Shown in pieces: positions 1 through 6,188 of a DNA stretch of 6,188 nucleotides (positions within the stretch are counted from its first letter, which is position 1; every line of letters starts with the position of its first letter). A program made the translations under genes and the position numbers. Origin of the DNA: Halieaceae bacterium UBA4438 (GTDB taxonomy: Bacteria; Pseudomonadota; Gammaproteobacteria; Pseudomonadales; Halieaceae); NCBI GenBank assembly GCA_002390485.1, contig DGPO01000107.1, forward strand, positions 1,716 to 7,903, in the 5' to 3' direction. The notes below the pieces were generated by a model, which did not search any database, was not told where the DNA came from, and saw only the letters and a program-made list of their open reading frames with translations.

Positions 1-81
1 GCTGCATCACGGCGCACCGCATTTTGTATCAGGGTCCTGCCAACTTTGTTACTGTGCAGTGCGAAAGAATGGAGATACGAC
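1..81. other. Left-edge sequence with no assignable gene
   Basis: All three forward frames are open at the left edge, and the frame of the downstream membrane protein stays open back to base 1, so the sequence alone cannot exclude an upstream extension. The upstream residues in that frame are not hydrophobic and do not resemble a conserved domain. A good ribosome binding site at 71-74 argues that the next gene starts at 82. A possible minus-strand ATG at 22-20 leaves the window after seven codons and cannot be judged. I see no tRNA, terminator or repeat here. Confidence 0.4.
71..74 (+). promoter_or_regulatory. Ribosome binding site deciding the start at 82
   Basis: GGAG lies 7 bases before the GTG at 82. 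The upstream in-frame TTG at 46 has no purine-rich Shine-Dalgarno sequence at the right distance. This favours the shorter protein, whose N-terminus goes straight into a membrane helix, as expected for the family. Confidence 0.6.
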
Positions 82-510
82 GTGTTGGGTCAACTACTTT
101 TAGGTGTAACGGGTGCTATTTTTTTCGGCTTGGGCGTTGTTAGCGTCTACAATCCGGAAATACCCGCACAATGGTCTGGGTTGTTTATTGCGAGTCAGGA
201 CGCCTATGCAGAGATTGCCGCGATGTATGGGGGCCTGCAGATCGCCATTGGCTCAATCCTCATCGCCTCAGCACTGATTAAGGAATACCTTAAAGCAGGG
301 CTTTGGCTACTTTTCGTGATTATCAGCTACATTGCGGCGGCTCGTGCGATCACGGTATTTCGTGAGCTCGACTCCAAAGTCGAAGTCGCCGGCAGCCAGG
401 TCGGTATCGAGATGACCTCGAGTTTCACAAGCTACACATGGAGTGTTCTAAGCTTCGAGGTGGCCGTTTCGCTTCTCGCGCTAATTGCCCTGCTTAACCG
501 TCCTCGATAA
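82..510 (+). CDS. Small integral membrane protein, DUF4345-like
   Basis: From the GTG at 82 this gives 142 residues, almost all hydrophobic, with four probable membrane helices at about residues 4-23, 47-65, 71-91 and 119-138. The segment around residues 48-60 (MYGGLQIAIGSIL) and the LLGVTGAIFFGLG start resemble what I recall of the DUF4345 family, whose function is unknown. No catalytic motif is visible. An in-frame TTG at 46 would add 12 residues of charged, non-conserved sequence (CSAKEWRYD), and I reject it because GGAG at 71-74 is well spaced for 82. TTG at 85 is also possible. The gene converges on gltX with 3 bases between the stops. The assignment is by pattern recognition. The reading frame is well supported, the family moderately so, and no function can be given. 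Confidence 0.75.
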   Translation: MLGQLLLGVTGAIFFGLGVVSVYNPEIPAQWSGLFIASQDAYAEIAAMYGGLQIAIGSILIASALIKEYLKAGLWLLFVIISYIAAARAITVFRELDSKVEVAGSQVGIEMTSSFTSYTWSVLSFEVAVSLLALIALLNRPR

Positions 511-522
511 CCATCAGGGCAA
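485..522. repeat. 8-bp inverted repeat spanning the convergent stop codons; possible weak bidirectional terminator
   Basis: TTGCCCTG at 485-492 is perfectly complementary to CAGGGCAA at 515-522, with a 22-base loop. The loop and right arm contain the stop codon of the membrane protein gene (508-510) and that of gltX (514-516 on the minus strand). The position suits a shared terminator. However, the loop is long and no U-tract directly follows either arm. On the plus strand a T-rich stretch begins only about 10 bases later, at about 533-539. An 8-bp match of this kind can also occur by chance in a window of this size. Confidence 0.3.
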
Positions 523-1998
523 CGCGGCGTATTCTTTTTCAAGTCGTTTCAACGCTTTCTTTGAGACTCCGCCCACTGCATTGATCGCGGTACGCAGACG
601 TGCACGCGTCAGATCCGGCCCCAAAATCGACATTGAATCTGGAATGGAATACGCGCTCGCCTTACCCGATATCGCGACAAACAAAGGGGCAAAAAGTTGC
701 TTGGGTTTTACACCGAGCGCGTCGGATAGCGCTTTAAGGCTTGTAAATAAAGCGCCACGATCCCACTCCTGCTGTGCCTCAAGTCGCCAAAGAACGAACT
801 GAAGATGCTTCGTAAGCTCGTCCTGTGATTCAGCCGTACCCTCAAACAACTGGGGTGTGAGCGGCACCTCACCAGACAATAAATAAGCCGACATGGGCAC
901 AAAGTCCGACAGGACCTCCATCCGACCTTGGGCGTGCGGCAGTAATTGCTCCAAGGTGTCATCATTCCAAAGCCACGCCTTGAGCCTCGCCTTAAGCTGA
1001 TCAAGATCAAAGTCCTCGCGCAGCCATAATCCGTTGAGCCACTTAAGCTTCTCGACGTCAAATATCGGTCCACCGAGTGACACGCGATCGATATCGAACG
1101 CCGCCTGCATCTGGTCGAGCGAAAACTTTTCTTGCTCGTCGGGCATGGACCAACCCATACGACCCAGATAATTTAAAAGCGCCTCAGGCAGAAAGCCCAT
1201 CCGCTCGTAATAAAGAATACTCGTCGGATTCTTGCGCTTACTCAGCTTTGATTTATCAGGGTTACGCAGCAGTGGCATGTGACAGAGCTCGGGCATGTCC
1301 CAGCCAAAGTATTGGTATAACAGCTGGTGTTTTGGCGCAGAATTTAGCCACTCCTCGCCTCTAATCACGTGAGTAATTTCCATCAGGTGATCGTCTACGA
1401 CATTGGCAAGGTGGTAGGTTGGCATACCGTCTGACTTCAACAATATTTGAGCGTCAACCATACTCCAGTCGAGCTCGATATCACCCCGTAAACGATCTTT
1501 AACCACACACACACCCGACGCTTCGGGAACCCGCATTCGAATGACAAACGGTGCACCTGCGGCTTTTCGCGCCGAAAGCTCCGCTTCTGGCAATGCTAAA
1601 TCAGAGGGTTTGAGTGCAGTCGATCGACCGTCACTGCGCCTCGTCTCTCTGAGCTCATCGAGCTCACTTGCCGTCCGGTAACAGGCAAACGCATCGCCCT
1701 GATCGACCAGTTGCATTGCGTACTTCGCGTACATGTCGCGACGCTCACTCTGCCGATAAGGCCCGTGCGGCCCACCGACATCTGGACCCTCGTCCCAGTC
1801 TAGACCCAACCATTTGAGCGAATCCAAAATCATCTGCTCGGCCGCCTGAGTGCTGCGTGTCTGGTCGGTGTCTTCAATACGCAGAATAAACTGACCGCCA
1901 TGGGCTTTGGCAAAACAACGATTAAAGAGCGCCATGTAGGCCGTGCCAACGTGTGGGTCGCCCGTGGGAGAGGGTGCTACGCGTGTTCTTACGGTCAT
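514..1998 (-). CDS. gltX: Glutamyl-tRNA synthetase (GluRS, class I)
   Basis: Cytoplasmic enzyme that joins glutamate to tRNA(Glu) using ATP, essential for translation. The 494-residue protein has the usual family length. The Rossmann catalytic domain begins with [14 protein letters not shown] (residues 8-21), where HVGT at 16-19 is the HIGH motif. ILRIEDTD (38-45) and the GPYRQSER segment (79-86) follow, both expected near the active site. KLSKR at 251-255 is the KMSKS loop, preceded by LLRNPDKS and followed by KNPTS. The rest is the helical anticodon-binding region, ending in an [12 protein letters not shown] segment. The region that carries a Cys-rich zinc site in E. coli GluRS has a single cysteine here (C106), so zinc is probably not bound. 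The ATG at 1998 places the conserved TRVAPSPTG block at the usual distance from the N-terminus; a weak AGAGA lies upstream. It is transcribed away from the opp operon. The [11 protein letters not shown] and anticodon-domain sequence favours true GluRS over the truncated paralogue GluQ (YadB), which lacks the C-terminal domain. Confidence 0.98.
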   Translation of the reverse strand: MTVRTRVAPSPTGDPHVGTAYMALFNRCFAKAHGGQFILRIEDTDQTRSTQAAEQMILDSLKWLGLDWDEGPDVGGPHGPYRQSERRDMYAKYAMQLVDQGDAFACYRTASELDELRETRRSDGRSTALKPSDLALPEAELSARKAAGAPFVIRMRVPEASGVCVVKDRLRGDIELDWSMVDAQILLKSDGMPTYHLANVVDDHLMEITHVIRGEEWLNSAPKHQLLYQYFGWDMPELCHMPLLRNPDKSKLSKRKNPTSILYYERMGFLPEALLNYLGRMGWSMPDEQEKFSLDQMQAAFDIDRVSLGGPIFDVEKLKWLNGLWLREDFDLDQLKARLKAWLWNDDTLEQLLPHAQGRMEVLSDFVPMSAYLLSGEVPLTPQLFEGTAESQDELTKHLQFVLWRLEAQQEWDRGALFTSLKALSDALGVKPKQLFAPLFVAISGKASAYSIPDSMSILGPDLTRARLRTAINAVGGVSKKALKRLEKEYAALP

Positions 1999-2162
1999 TG
2001 AGTTCTCTTTGAAATAAGTGATGTCTGCAACAGCGCGATGGTATCAGAAGACGTCAGATCTCAGGACCCATGTGCTCAACTTTTAACGTTCCTAATTCGG
2101 CACTTTGCATACCCCCACTCACTAAAGTTCGGTAGGATGCATCAAACCCAAGAGCAAGAAGA
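1999..2162. promoter_or_regulatory. Divergent gltX-opp intergenic region
   Basis: These 164 bases must hold the start signals of gltX (leftward) and of the opp operon (rightward), because the two are transcribed away from each other. I searched both strands for sigma-70 boxes and found no convincing pair. The best rightward fragments are TAAAGT at 2123-2128 and TAGGAT at 2133-2138, each with 4 of 6 matches to the -10 consensus but no -35 box at 16-18 bases. Two adjacent 6-bp palindromes, GACGTC (2050-2055) and AGATCT (2056-2061), are visible but match no operator I recognise. Region-level role is inferred from gene orientation only. Confidence 0.45.
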
Positions 2163-3809
2163 ATGATGCGTTTGTTTCAATCATTAATACCTGCGAGCGC
2201 CCTTGTGGTGCTCCTCACTGCCTGCGGTAGTGGCGAAAGCAATGTCGAGTCAGGAAATCGTGAAGGTTATCTTCACTACGGTAACGGAGCAGAGCCACAA
2301 GGCCTTGATCCTCAAGTGGTCACGGGTGTTCCTGAAAATCACATTGTACGTGCCCTTTTTGAAGGTCTCGCCGTCAAAAACCCCAAGACGCTAGAGCCCG
2401 AGCCGGGCGTTGCTGAGCGCTGGGAAATCTCCGAAGACGGAACGGTCTACACCTTTTACATAAACCCTGAGGCGAAGTGGAGTAACGGCGAAGCCATGAC
2501 GGCATCAGACTACGTCTGGTCGTGGAATCGAGCCCTACACCCCGATACGGGCTCACTCTACGCCTACATGCTCTACCCGATTAAAAATTCAGAGGCGTAC
2601 TCAAAACGAGAAATCACCGACTTTAATGAGGTCGGCGTGAAGGCCTTAGATGACCAAACACTTCAGGTGACACTCAACGCGCCGACGCCCTACTTCCTGC
2701 AGCTCATGGATCACTACAGCAGCTTCGCTGTGCACCCCGAGACGCTGCTCAAGTACGGCAAAATGACCGATCGCTTTACGCCATGGACGCGGGTGGGCAG
2801 TATTGTCAGCAACGGCCCGTTCACACTCGAAGAGTGGTCTTTAAATCGTCGAATCATCATTAAAAAAAGCGAGCACTATTGGGACCGTGACAACGTTGCG
2901 CTCAATGGCGTCTACTTCTATCCGACAGAAAACGTGGTCAGCGAGGAGCGGATGTTTCGCGCAGAGCAATTGCACTACACCGCGGTGGTTCCGCTGGATA
3001 AGATCCCCGATTACCGCACGCGTGAGAATTCGCCCTACGTTCAGTCTCCTTACTTAGGCACCTATTACTACCTTGTTAATACCGATCGACCGCCGGTCGA
3101 TAACGTGCTGGTTCGCCAAGCACTCTCCTATGCCCTCGACAGAGATAAATTGACAAGAACAGTACTTCAAGACACCGCCATTGCGGCCTACAGCATCACG
3201 CCGCCGGACACCCTGGGCTATAACCCCCCTAAGTTGTTCAGCTATGACCCGAGCAAAGCCCGCGACCTGTTGGCTGCGGCCGGCTACCCCAACGGGGAAG
3301 GATGGCCTGGACTTGAGATTATTTACAACACCCAAGAAGCTCATCGGAAAATTGCTGTGGCTGTTCAGCAAATGTGGAAAAAAGAACTCAACATCGACAT
3401 CACGATTGCCAATCAAGAGTGGAAGGTCTACCTCAACTCCGTTTCACAACGCGAATTTCAAGTCGCCCGGCGCGGCTGGATCGGTGACTACGTTGATCCA
3501 AATAACTTCCTAGACCTCTTCATTACCGACGGCGGAAATAACAATACCGGTTACGCCAACGATATTTACGACGAGATTATTTTGGAACGCGCACCCAAGG
3601 CCAAGACACGCGAGGCGCGTTACAGTCTGTTTACTGAGGCCGAAACGATGATGATGAATGACATGCCGATCATTCCTATCTACACCTACACCAGTAAGCA
3701 CCTCATTCACCCAAGCGTTGAGGGGATTTATCCAAACCTTATGGATTCTTTGAATCTCAAGTACGTCACCTTGCATCCAGGGCGGCGTCTCGACATGGGG
3801 TCTAACTAA
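2163..3809 (+). CDS. oppA: Oligopeptide ABC transporter, periplasmic peptide-binding lipoprotein (SBP_bac_5 family)
   Basis: This is the substrate-binding subunit of the peptide importer and captures peptides outside the inner membrane. The 548 residues match the size of E. coli OppA (about 543). Residues 1-21 form a signal peptide with lipobox LTAC (18-21), so C21 should be lipidated, and G22 follows. Family landmarks in order are GLDPQVVTGVPENHI (47-61) with RALFEGL, AKWSNGE (104-110), SNGPFTLEEW (216-225), TYYYLVN (300-306), NQEWKVYLN (417-425) and ARRGWIGDYVDPNNFLDL (435-452). In OppA the last of these carries the aspartate that holds the peptide amino terminus, probably D442 here. The start is ATG 2163 or 2166; purine-rich AGAGCAAGAAG precedes both, and the choice does not affect the mature protein. 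It is first in the operon, and oppB begins 1 nt after its stop. A related binding protein such as MppA or DppA is less likely, given the OppA-type motifs and the OppBC neighbours. Peptide size preference cannot be read from the sequence. Confidence 0.94.
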   Translation: MMRLFQSLIPASALVVLLTACGSGESNVESGNREGYLHYGNGAEPQGLDPQVVTGVPENHIVRALFEGLAVKNPKTLEPEPGVAERWEISEDGTVYTFYINPEAKWSNGEAMTASDYVWSWNRALHPDTGSLYAYMLYPIKNSEAYSKREITDFNEVGVKALDDQTLQVTLNAPTPYFLQLMDHYSSFAVHPETLLKYGKMTDRFTPWTRVGSIVSNGPFTLEEWSLNRRIIIKKSEHYWDRDNVALNGVYFYPTENVVSEERMFRAEQLHYTAVVPLDKIPDYRTRENSPYVQSPYLGTYYYLVNTDRPPVDNVLVRQALSYALDRDKLTRTVLQDTAIAAYSITPPDTLGYNPPKLFSYDPSKARDLLAAAGYPNGEGWPGLEIIYNTQEAHRKIAVAVQQMWKKELNIDITIANQEWKVYLNSVSQREFQVARRGWIGDYVDPNNFLDLFITDGGNNNTGYANDIYDEIILERAPKAKTREARYSLFTEAETMMMNDMPIIPIYTYTSKHLIHPSVEGIYPNLMDSLNLKYVTLHPGRRLDMGSN

Positions 3810-3810
3810 C

Positions 3811-4746
3811 GTGGTCCGTTTTATTTTATGGCGTCTCCTGCAGGCGATACCCGTCATTTTTGTTGTCATTACCGCCACGTTTTTTCTTGTTCGATCAGCA
3901 CCAGGTGGTCCTTTCGACAGCGAAAAAGCAGTGCTCCCCGAGGTCAAGCGAGCACTTGAAGCTCAGTACAAGCTTGATCTTCCGCTGCATGAGCAATACT
4001 TCGCCTACCTTGGCGATCTGGGTAACGGCGACTTAGGTCCCTCGTTTAAATATCCGGGCCGCAGCGTCAACGAAATTCTGGGTAGCGGGCTACCGGTAAC
4101 CGCCGAACTCGGTCTATACGCACTCACCTTCGCGCTTTTCGTCGGGGTATTAGCGGGTGTCTTCGCGGCGCTGAAACCCAATACACGACAAGACTTTATC
4201 CCGATGGGTATGGCGATGATCGGTATTTGCATGCCATCGTTTCTATTGGGGCCGTTACTGGTTTTAGTCTTTGGTATCTATCTTGACTGGCTGCCCATCG
4301 CCGGATGGGGTGATCTTCCCGGGGATAAAATTCTTCCATCGATCACCCTCGGCTCGGCTTATGCAGCTTATATTGCGCGTCTCAGTCGTGCGGGCATGCT
4401 CGAGATTCTTTCACAGGATTACATTCGAACAGCCCGCGCAAAGGGGCTACCGGAATGGCAGGTGGTCACGCAACACGCGCTCCGTGGAGGATTAATTCCC
4501 GTTATCGCCTTTTTAGGTCCGGCCTTCGCCGGACTTCTTGCAGGCTCCTTTGTGGTTGAGACTATTTTTCAAATACCAGGACTGGGGCGATTTTACGTTC
4601 AAGCCGCGTTTAACCGTGACTACACCATGATTTTGGGCACCACGGTGTTCTTGTCGACGCTCATTGTGTTCTTCAATCTAATCAGTGACGTCATAGCCGC
4701 TTGGTTAAACCCGCGACTGCGTGCGCAGTTTAAGGGAGGCGCGTAA
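3811..4746 (+). CDS. oppB: Oligopeptide ABC transporter permease OppB
   Basis: First of two inner-membrane subunits forming the peptide channel. The 311 residues (E. coli OppB about 306) contain about six membrane helices, near 10-28, 98-120, 131-155, 176-192, 228-250 and 274-297. The start MVRFILWRLLQAIPV fits the family N-terminus and supports the GTG at 3811. GDLGPSFKYPGRSVNEIL (73-90) is close to the equivalent segment of E. coli OppB and favours OppB over DppB. The cytoplasmic coupling (EAA) loop, which contacts the ATPases, is DYIRTARAKGLPEWQVV (203-219), ending at LIPVI (228-232). PGLGRFYVQAAFNRDY (256-271) is also typical. The start has only a weak GGGG (3797-3800) before it and lies 1 nt after the oppA stop, so translation is probably coupled. 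Its stop overlaps the oppC start by one base (TAATG). Confidence 0.97.
   Translation: MVRFILWRLLQAIPVIFVVITATFFLVRSAPGGPFDSEKAVLPEVKRALEAQYKLDLPLHEQYFAYLGDLGNGDLGPSFKYPGRSVNEILGSGLPVTAELGLYALTFALFVGVLAGVFAALKPNTRQDFIPMGMAMIGICMPSFLLGPLLVLVFGIYLDWLPIAGWGDLPGDKILPSITLGSAYAAYIARLSRAGMLEILSQDYIRTARAKGLPEWQVVTQHALRGGLIPVIAFLGPAFAGLLAGSFVVETIFQIPGLGRFYVQAAFNRDYTMILGTTVFLSTLIVFFNLISDVIAAWLNPRLRAQFKGGA
4734..4739 (+). promoter_or_regulatory. Ribosome binding site of oppC inside the end of oppB
   Basis: GGGAGG ends 6 bases before the oppC ATG at 4746 and lies within the last codons of oppB. It is the strongest Shine-Dalgarno sequence in the operon and, with the one-base stop/start overlap, fixes the oppC start. 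Confidence 0.8.
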
Positions 4747-5633
4747 TGAGCACTCAAGACATCGCGTCGCTCGTTGAGGCTGAAGAAGGCGCCTCGCTCT
4801 GGAACGACGCCTGGCTAAGGCTGAAGAAAAATCGCGCAGCCGTCACTGGCGGCGTTGTTCTGGTCGTTATGGTGGTACTGGTCCTCCTGACCCCTTGGAT
4901 CGCGCCTTACAGCTATGAAGCGCAAAACCTTGATCTCGGTGCTACCCCGCCATCTGCTGCGCATTGGCTCGGCACAGATATTTTTGGACGTGACCTGCTG
5001 ACTCAAATTCTTTACGGCGGACGAATTTCGCTTGCCGTTGGCTTCATAGCCACGGCTGTGGCGCTGGTGATCGGTGTGACGTGGGGGGCGGTCGCAGGCT
5101 ATGTCGGTGGCCGAGTTGACGAGCTGATGATGCGCTTCGTGGACATTCTCTACGCGCTGCCATTCATGATTTTCATTATTTTATTAATGGTCGTCTTTGG
5201 TCGCAACATCCTACTGTTATTTCTCGCTATTGGGGCTGTGGAATGGCTCACCATGGCTCGTATTATGCGAACACAAGTCCAGTCGCTGAGGCAGCAGGAG
5301 TTTGTCGAGGCCGCGGTATCACTCGGTTTGGCGCCTGCGGCGATTATTTTTAGGCACATCATCCCTAATGCCATTGGGCCGATTATCGTTTACACCACAC
5401 TCACCATTCCGAGTGTGATGTTACTCGAAGCATTCCTAAGCTTTTTAGGGCTGGGTATTCAGCCACCCCAAACAAGCTGGGGTCTGTTAATTAGCTATGG
5501 TGCCGAGACCATGGAAGAGTACCCTTGGCTACTGATCTTCCCCGGCGCGGCCCTCACCATTACGCTTTTTTCACTCAACTTTTTAGGCGATGGCCTACGT
5601 GACGCGCTCGATGTTCGCGGCTCTAAGGATTAG
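4746..5633 (+). CDS. oppC: Oligopeptide ABC transporter permease OppC
   Basis: Second inner-membrane subunit of the channel, pairing with OppB. The 295 residues (E. coli OppC about 302) begin with a cytoplasmic tail holding SLWNDAWLRLKKNRAAVTG (17-35), the OppC-type N-terminal motif. A first helix (32-53) and a periplasmic stretch with HWLGTDIFGRDLLTQILYGG (73-92), characteristic of OppC/DppC proteins, follow. Further helices lie near 96-118, 128-151, 154-171, 209-234 and 260-281. The EAA coupling loop is EFVEAAVSLGLAPAAIIFRH (185-204), with IIPN at 205-208. FLSFLGLGIQPPQTSWG (230-246) and the C-terminal DGLRDALD (282-289) are classic. The start overlaps the oppB stop by one base, and oppD begins 3 nt after its stop. 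The pairing with an OppB-type partner favours Opp over Dpp. Confidence 0.97.
   Translation: MSTQDIASLVEAEEGASLWNDAWLRLKKNRAAVTGGVVLVVMVVLVLLTPWIAPYSYEAQNLDLGATPPSAAHWLGTDIFGRDLLTQILYGGRISLAVGFIATAVALVIGVTWGAVAGYVGGRVDELMMRFVDILYALPFMIFIILLMVVFGRNILLLFLAIGAVEWLTMARIMRTQVQSLRQQEFVEAAVSLGLAPAAIIFRHIIPNAIGPIIVYTTLTIPSVMLLEAFLSFLGLGIQPPQTSWGLLISYGAETMEEYPWLLIFPGAALTITLFSLNFLGDGLRDALDVRGSKD
5625..5629 (+). promoter_or_regulatory. Ribosome binding site of oppD
   Basis: AAGGA lies 7 bases before the ATG at 5637 and within the last codons of oppC. It supports that start and shows that oppD is translated from the same transcript. Confidence 0.7.
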
Positions 5634-5636
5634 TCG

Positions 5637-6188
5637 ATGAGTCTTTTAAATGTAAACGATTTGAGCGTTAGTTTCGTGACCCGTAACGGAACCACCGAGG
5701 CCGTGAAGAACGTCAGTTTCACTGTTGAGTCAAAGTCCATTACTGCGATTATCGGTGAAAGTGGCTCGGGGAAATCGGTATCGTGCTACGCGCTGCTGGG
5801 GCTAATTCCTCAACCCCCCGGGAGAGTGGACTCTGGAACTGCTGAGTTTGAAGGGCGTGACCTTCTCAGTCTCTCTGAGCGCGAGTTACGAGGTATTCGC
5901 GGTTCCGATATTGCCATGATCTTCCAAGACCCAATGACCTGCCTAAACCCCTATATGAGAATTGGTGAACAACTCATCGAGCCGCTCATAGTGCACGGGG
6001 TCGCCAATAAGGAGGCCGCAACACAGCGTGCGATTGAGCTTTTAGATGAAGTGGGTATTCAGAATCCCGACGTCGCGATGCAGGCGTACCCTTTCGAATT
6101 TTCCGGCGGTATGCGGCAGCGGGTCATGATTGCAATGGCCCTAATTGCTGAACCCAAGTTATTGATTGCTGACGAGCCGACAACGGCA
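5637..6188 (+). CDS. oppD: Oligopeptide ABC transporter ATP-binding protein OppD (partial, cut by right edge)
   Basis: Cytoplasmic ATPase that powers peptide import, working as a pair with OppF. The frame is open from ATG 5637 to the window end, giving 184 residues of a family that is usually about 320-340 long. Visible motifs in order are the Walker A loop GESGSGKS (40-47), the Q-loop IFQDPMTCLNP (95-105, Q97), the signature FSGGMRQR (155-162), and Walker B with catalytic glutamate LLIADEP (175-181, E180). The window ends at TTA, just before the expected D-loop. MTCLNP has Cys where Ser is common in this family; I attach no function to this. The start follows AAGGA and lies 3 nt after the oppC stop. 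The missing part should include the H-loop and the C-terminal oligopeptide-transporter ATPase extension, with oppF likely next. DppD is the alternative name, but context favours OppD. No frameshift is seen. Confidence 0.95.
   Translation, partial: MSLLNVNDLSVSFVTRNGTTEAVKNVSFTVESKSITAIIGESGSGKSVSCYALLGLIPQPPGRVDSGTAEFEGRDLLSLSERELRGIRGSDIAMIFQDPMTCLNPYMRIGEQLIEPLIVHGVANKEAATQRAIELLDEVGIQNPDVAMQAYPFEFSGGMRQRVMIAMALIAEPKLLIADEPTTA

Noticed and set aside
1..22. Possible divergent gene starting at a minus-strand ATG at 22-20
   Set aside because: Only seven codons are inside the window, and the nearest AGGA is about 12 bases from the ATG. It cannot be supported.
485..802. Plus-strand open frame of about 105 codons opposite the end of gltX
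   Set aside because: It lies antisense to well-conserved gltX sequence, starts inside the membrane protein gene, and its product is Arg/Ser-rich with no domain. It is a shadow of gltX.
2050..2061. Adjacent palindromes GACGTC and AGATCT as an operator
   Set aside because: Six-base palindromes are common by chance, and they form no larger dyad or known regulator site.
2070..2135. A 21-codon frame upstream of oppA (ATG 2070 to TAG 2133) as a possible leader peptide
   Set aside because: The only Shine-Dalgarno-like AGGA (2063-2066) is 3 bases from the ATG, too close. The composition gives no regulatory codon run and there is no attenuator hairpin after it. Chance is the simplest explanation.
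3054..3947. Minus-strand open frames of 120-145 codons opposite oppA and oppB
   Set aside because: They are antisense to conserved transporter genes, have no ribosome binding site or recognisable domain, and fit chance openness of the opposite strand.
4746..6188. Dipeptide (Dpp) or nickel (Nik) transporter instead of Opp
   Set aside because: The OppB segment GDLGPSFKYPGRSVNE, the OppC N-terminal motif and the OppA motifs all resemble oligopeptide permease more closely, with the same gene order as E. coli oppABCD.

Overview
The window looks like an ordinary chromosomal segment of a Gram-negative gammaproteobacterium of moderate GC content. The proteins point this way. The glutamyl-tRNA synthetase matches, from memory, the gammaproteobacterial (Pseudomonas-like) form over most of its length. 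The transporter subunits resemble the E. coli oligopeptide permease in both sequence and gene order. A marine or Cellvibrionales-like host is possible but only a guess. I see no IS element, CRISPR array, tRNA, rRNA, phage gene or clear sign of horizontal transfer.

Layout: (1) 1-81 is the unassigned left edge. (2) 82-510 (+) encodes a small four-helix membrane protein resembling the DUF4345 family. (3) 514-1998 (-) is gltX, glutamyl-tRNA synthetase. It converges on the membrane protein gene with only 3 bases between the stop codons, and an 8-bp inverted repeat spans both stops. (4) 1999-2162 is a 164-base intergenic region between the divergent gltX and opp genes. (5) 2163 to the right edge (+) is a tightly packed operon: oppA (lipoprotein peptide-binding protein), oppB and oppC (permeases), and the first 184 codons of oppD (ATPase), which runs off the window.

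The opp genes together form an ABC importer. OppA captures peptides in the periplasm, OppB and OppC form the inner-membrane channel, and OppD (with OppF, expected just beyond the right edge) hydrolyses ATP. Junctions of +1, -1 and +3 nt between these genes imply one transcript with coupled translation. gltX is a separate housekeeping gene, and nothing in the sequence links it functionally to the transporter.

I looked for an undescribed system and did not find one. The points worth a second look are modest: the start codon of the DUF4345-like gene, the inverted repeat at the convergent stops, the lipoprotein form of OppA, the lost second cysteine at the usual zinc-site position of GluRS, and the lack of a recognisable promoter in the divergent region.
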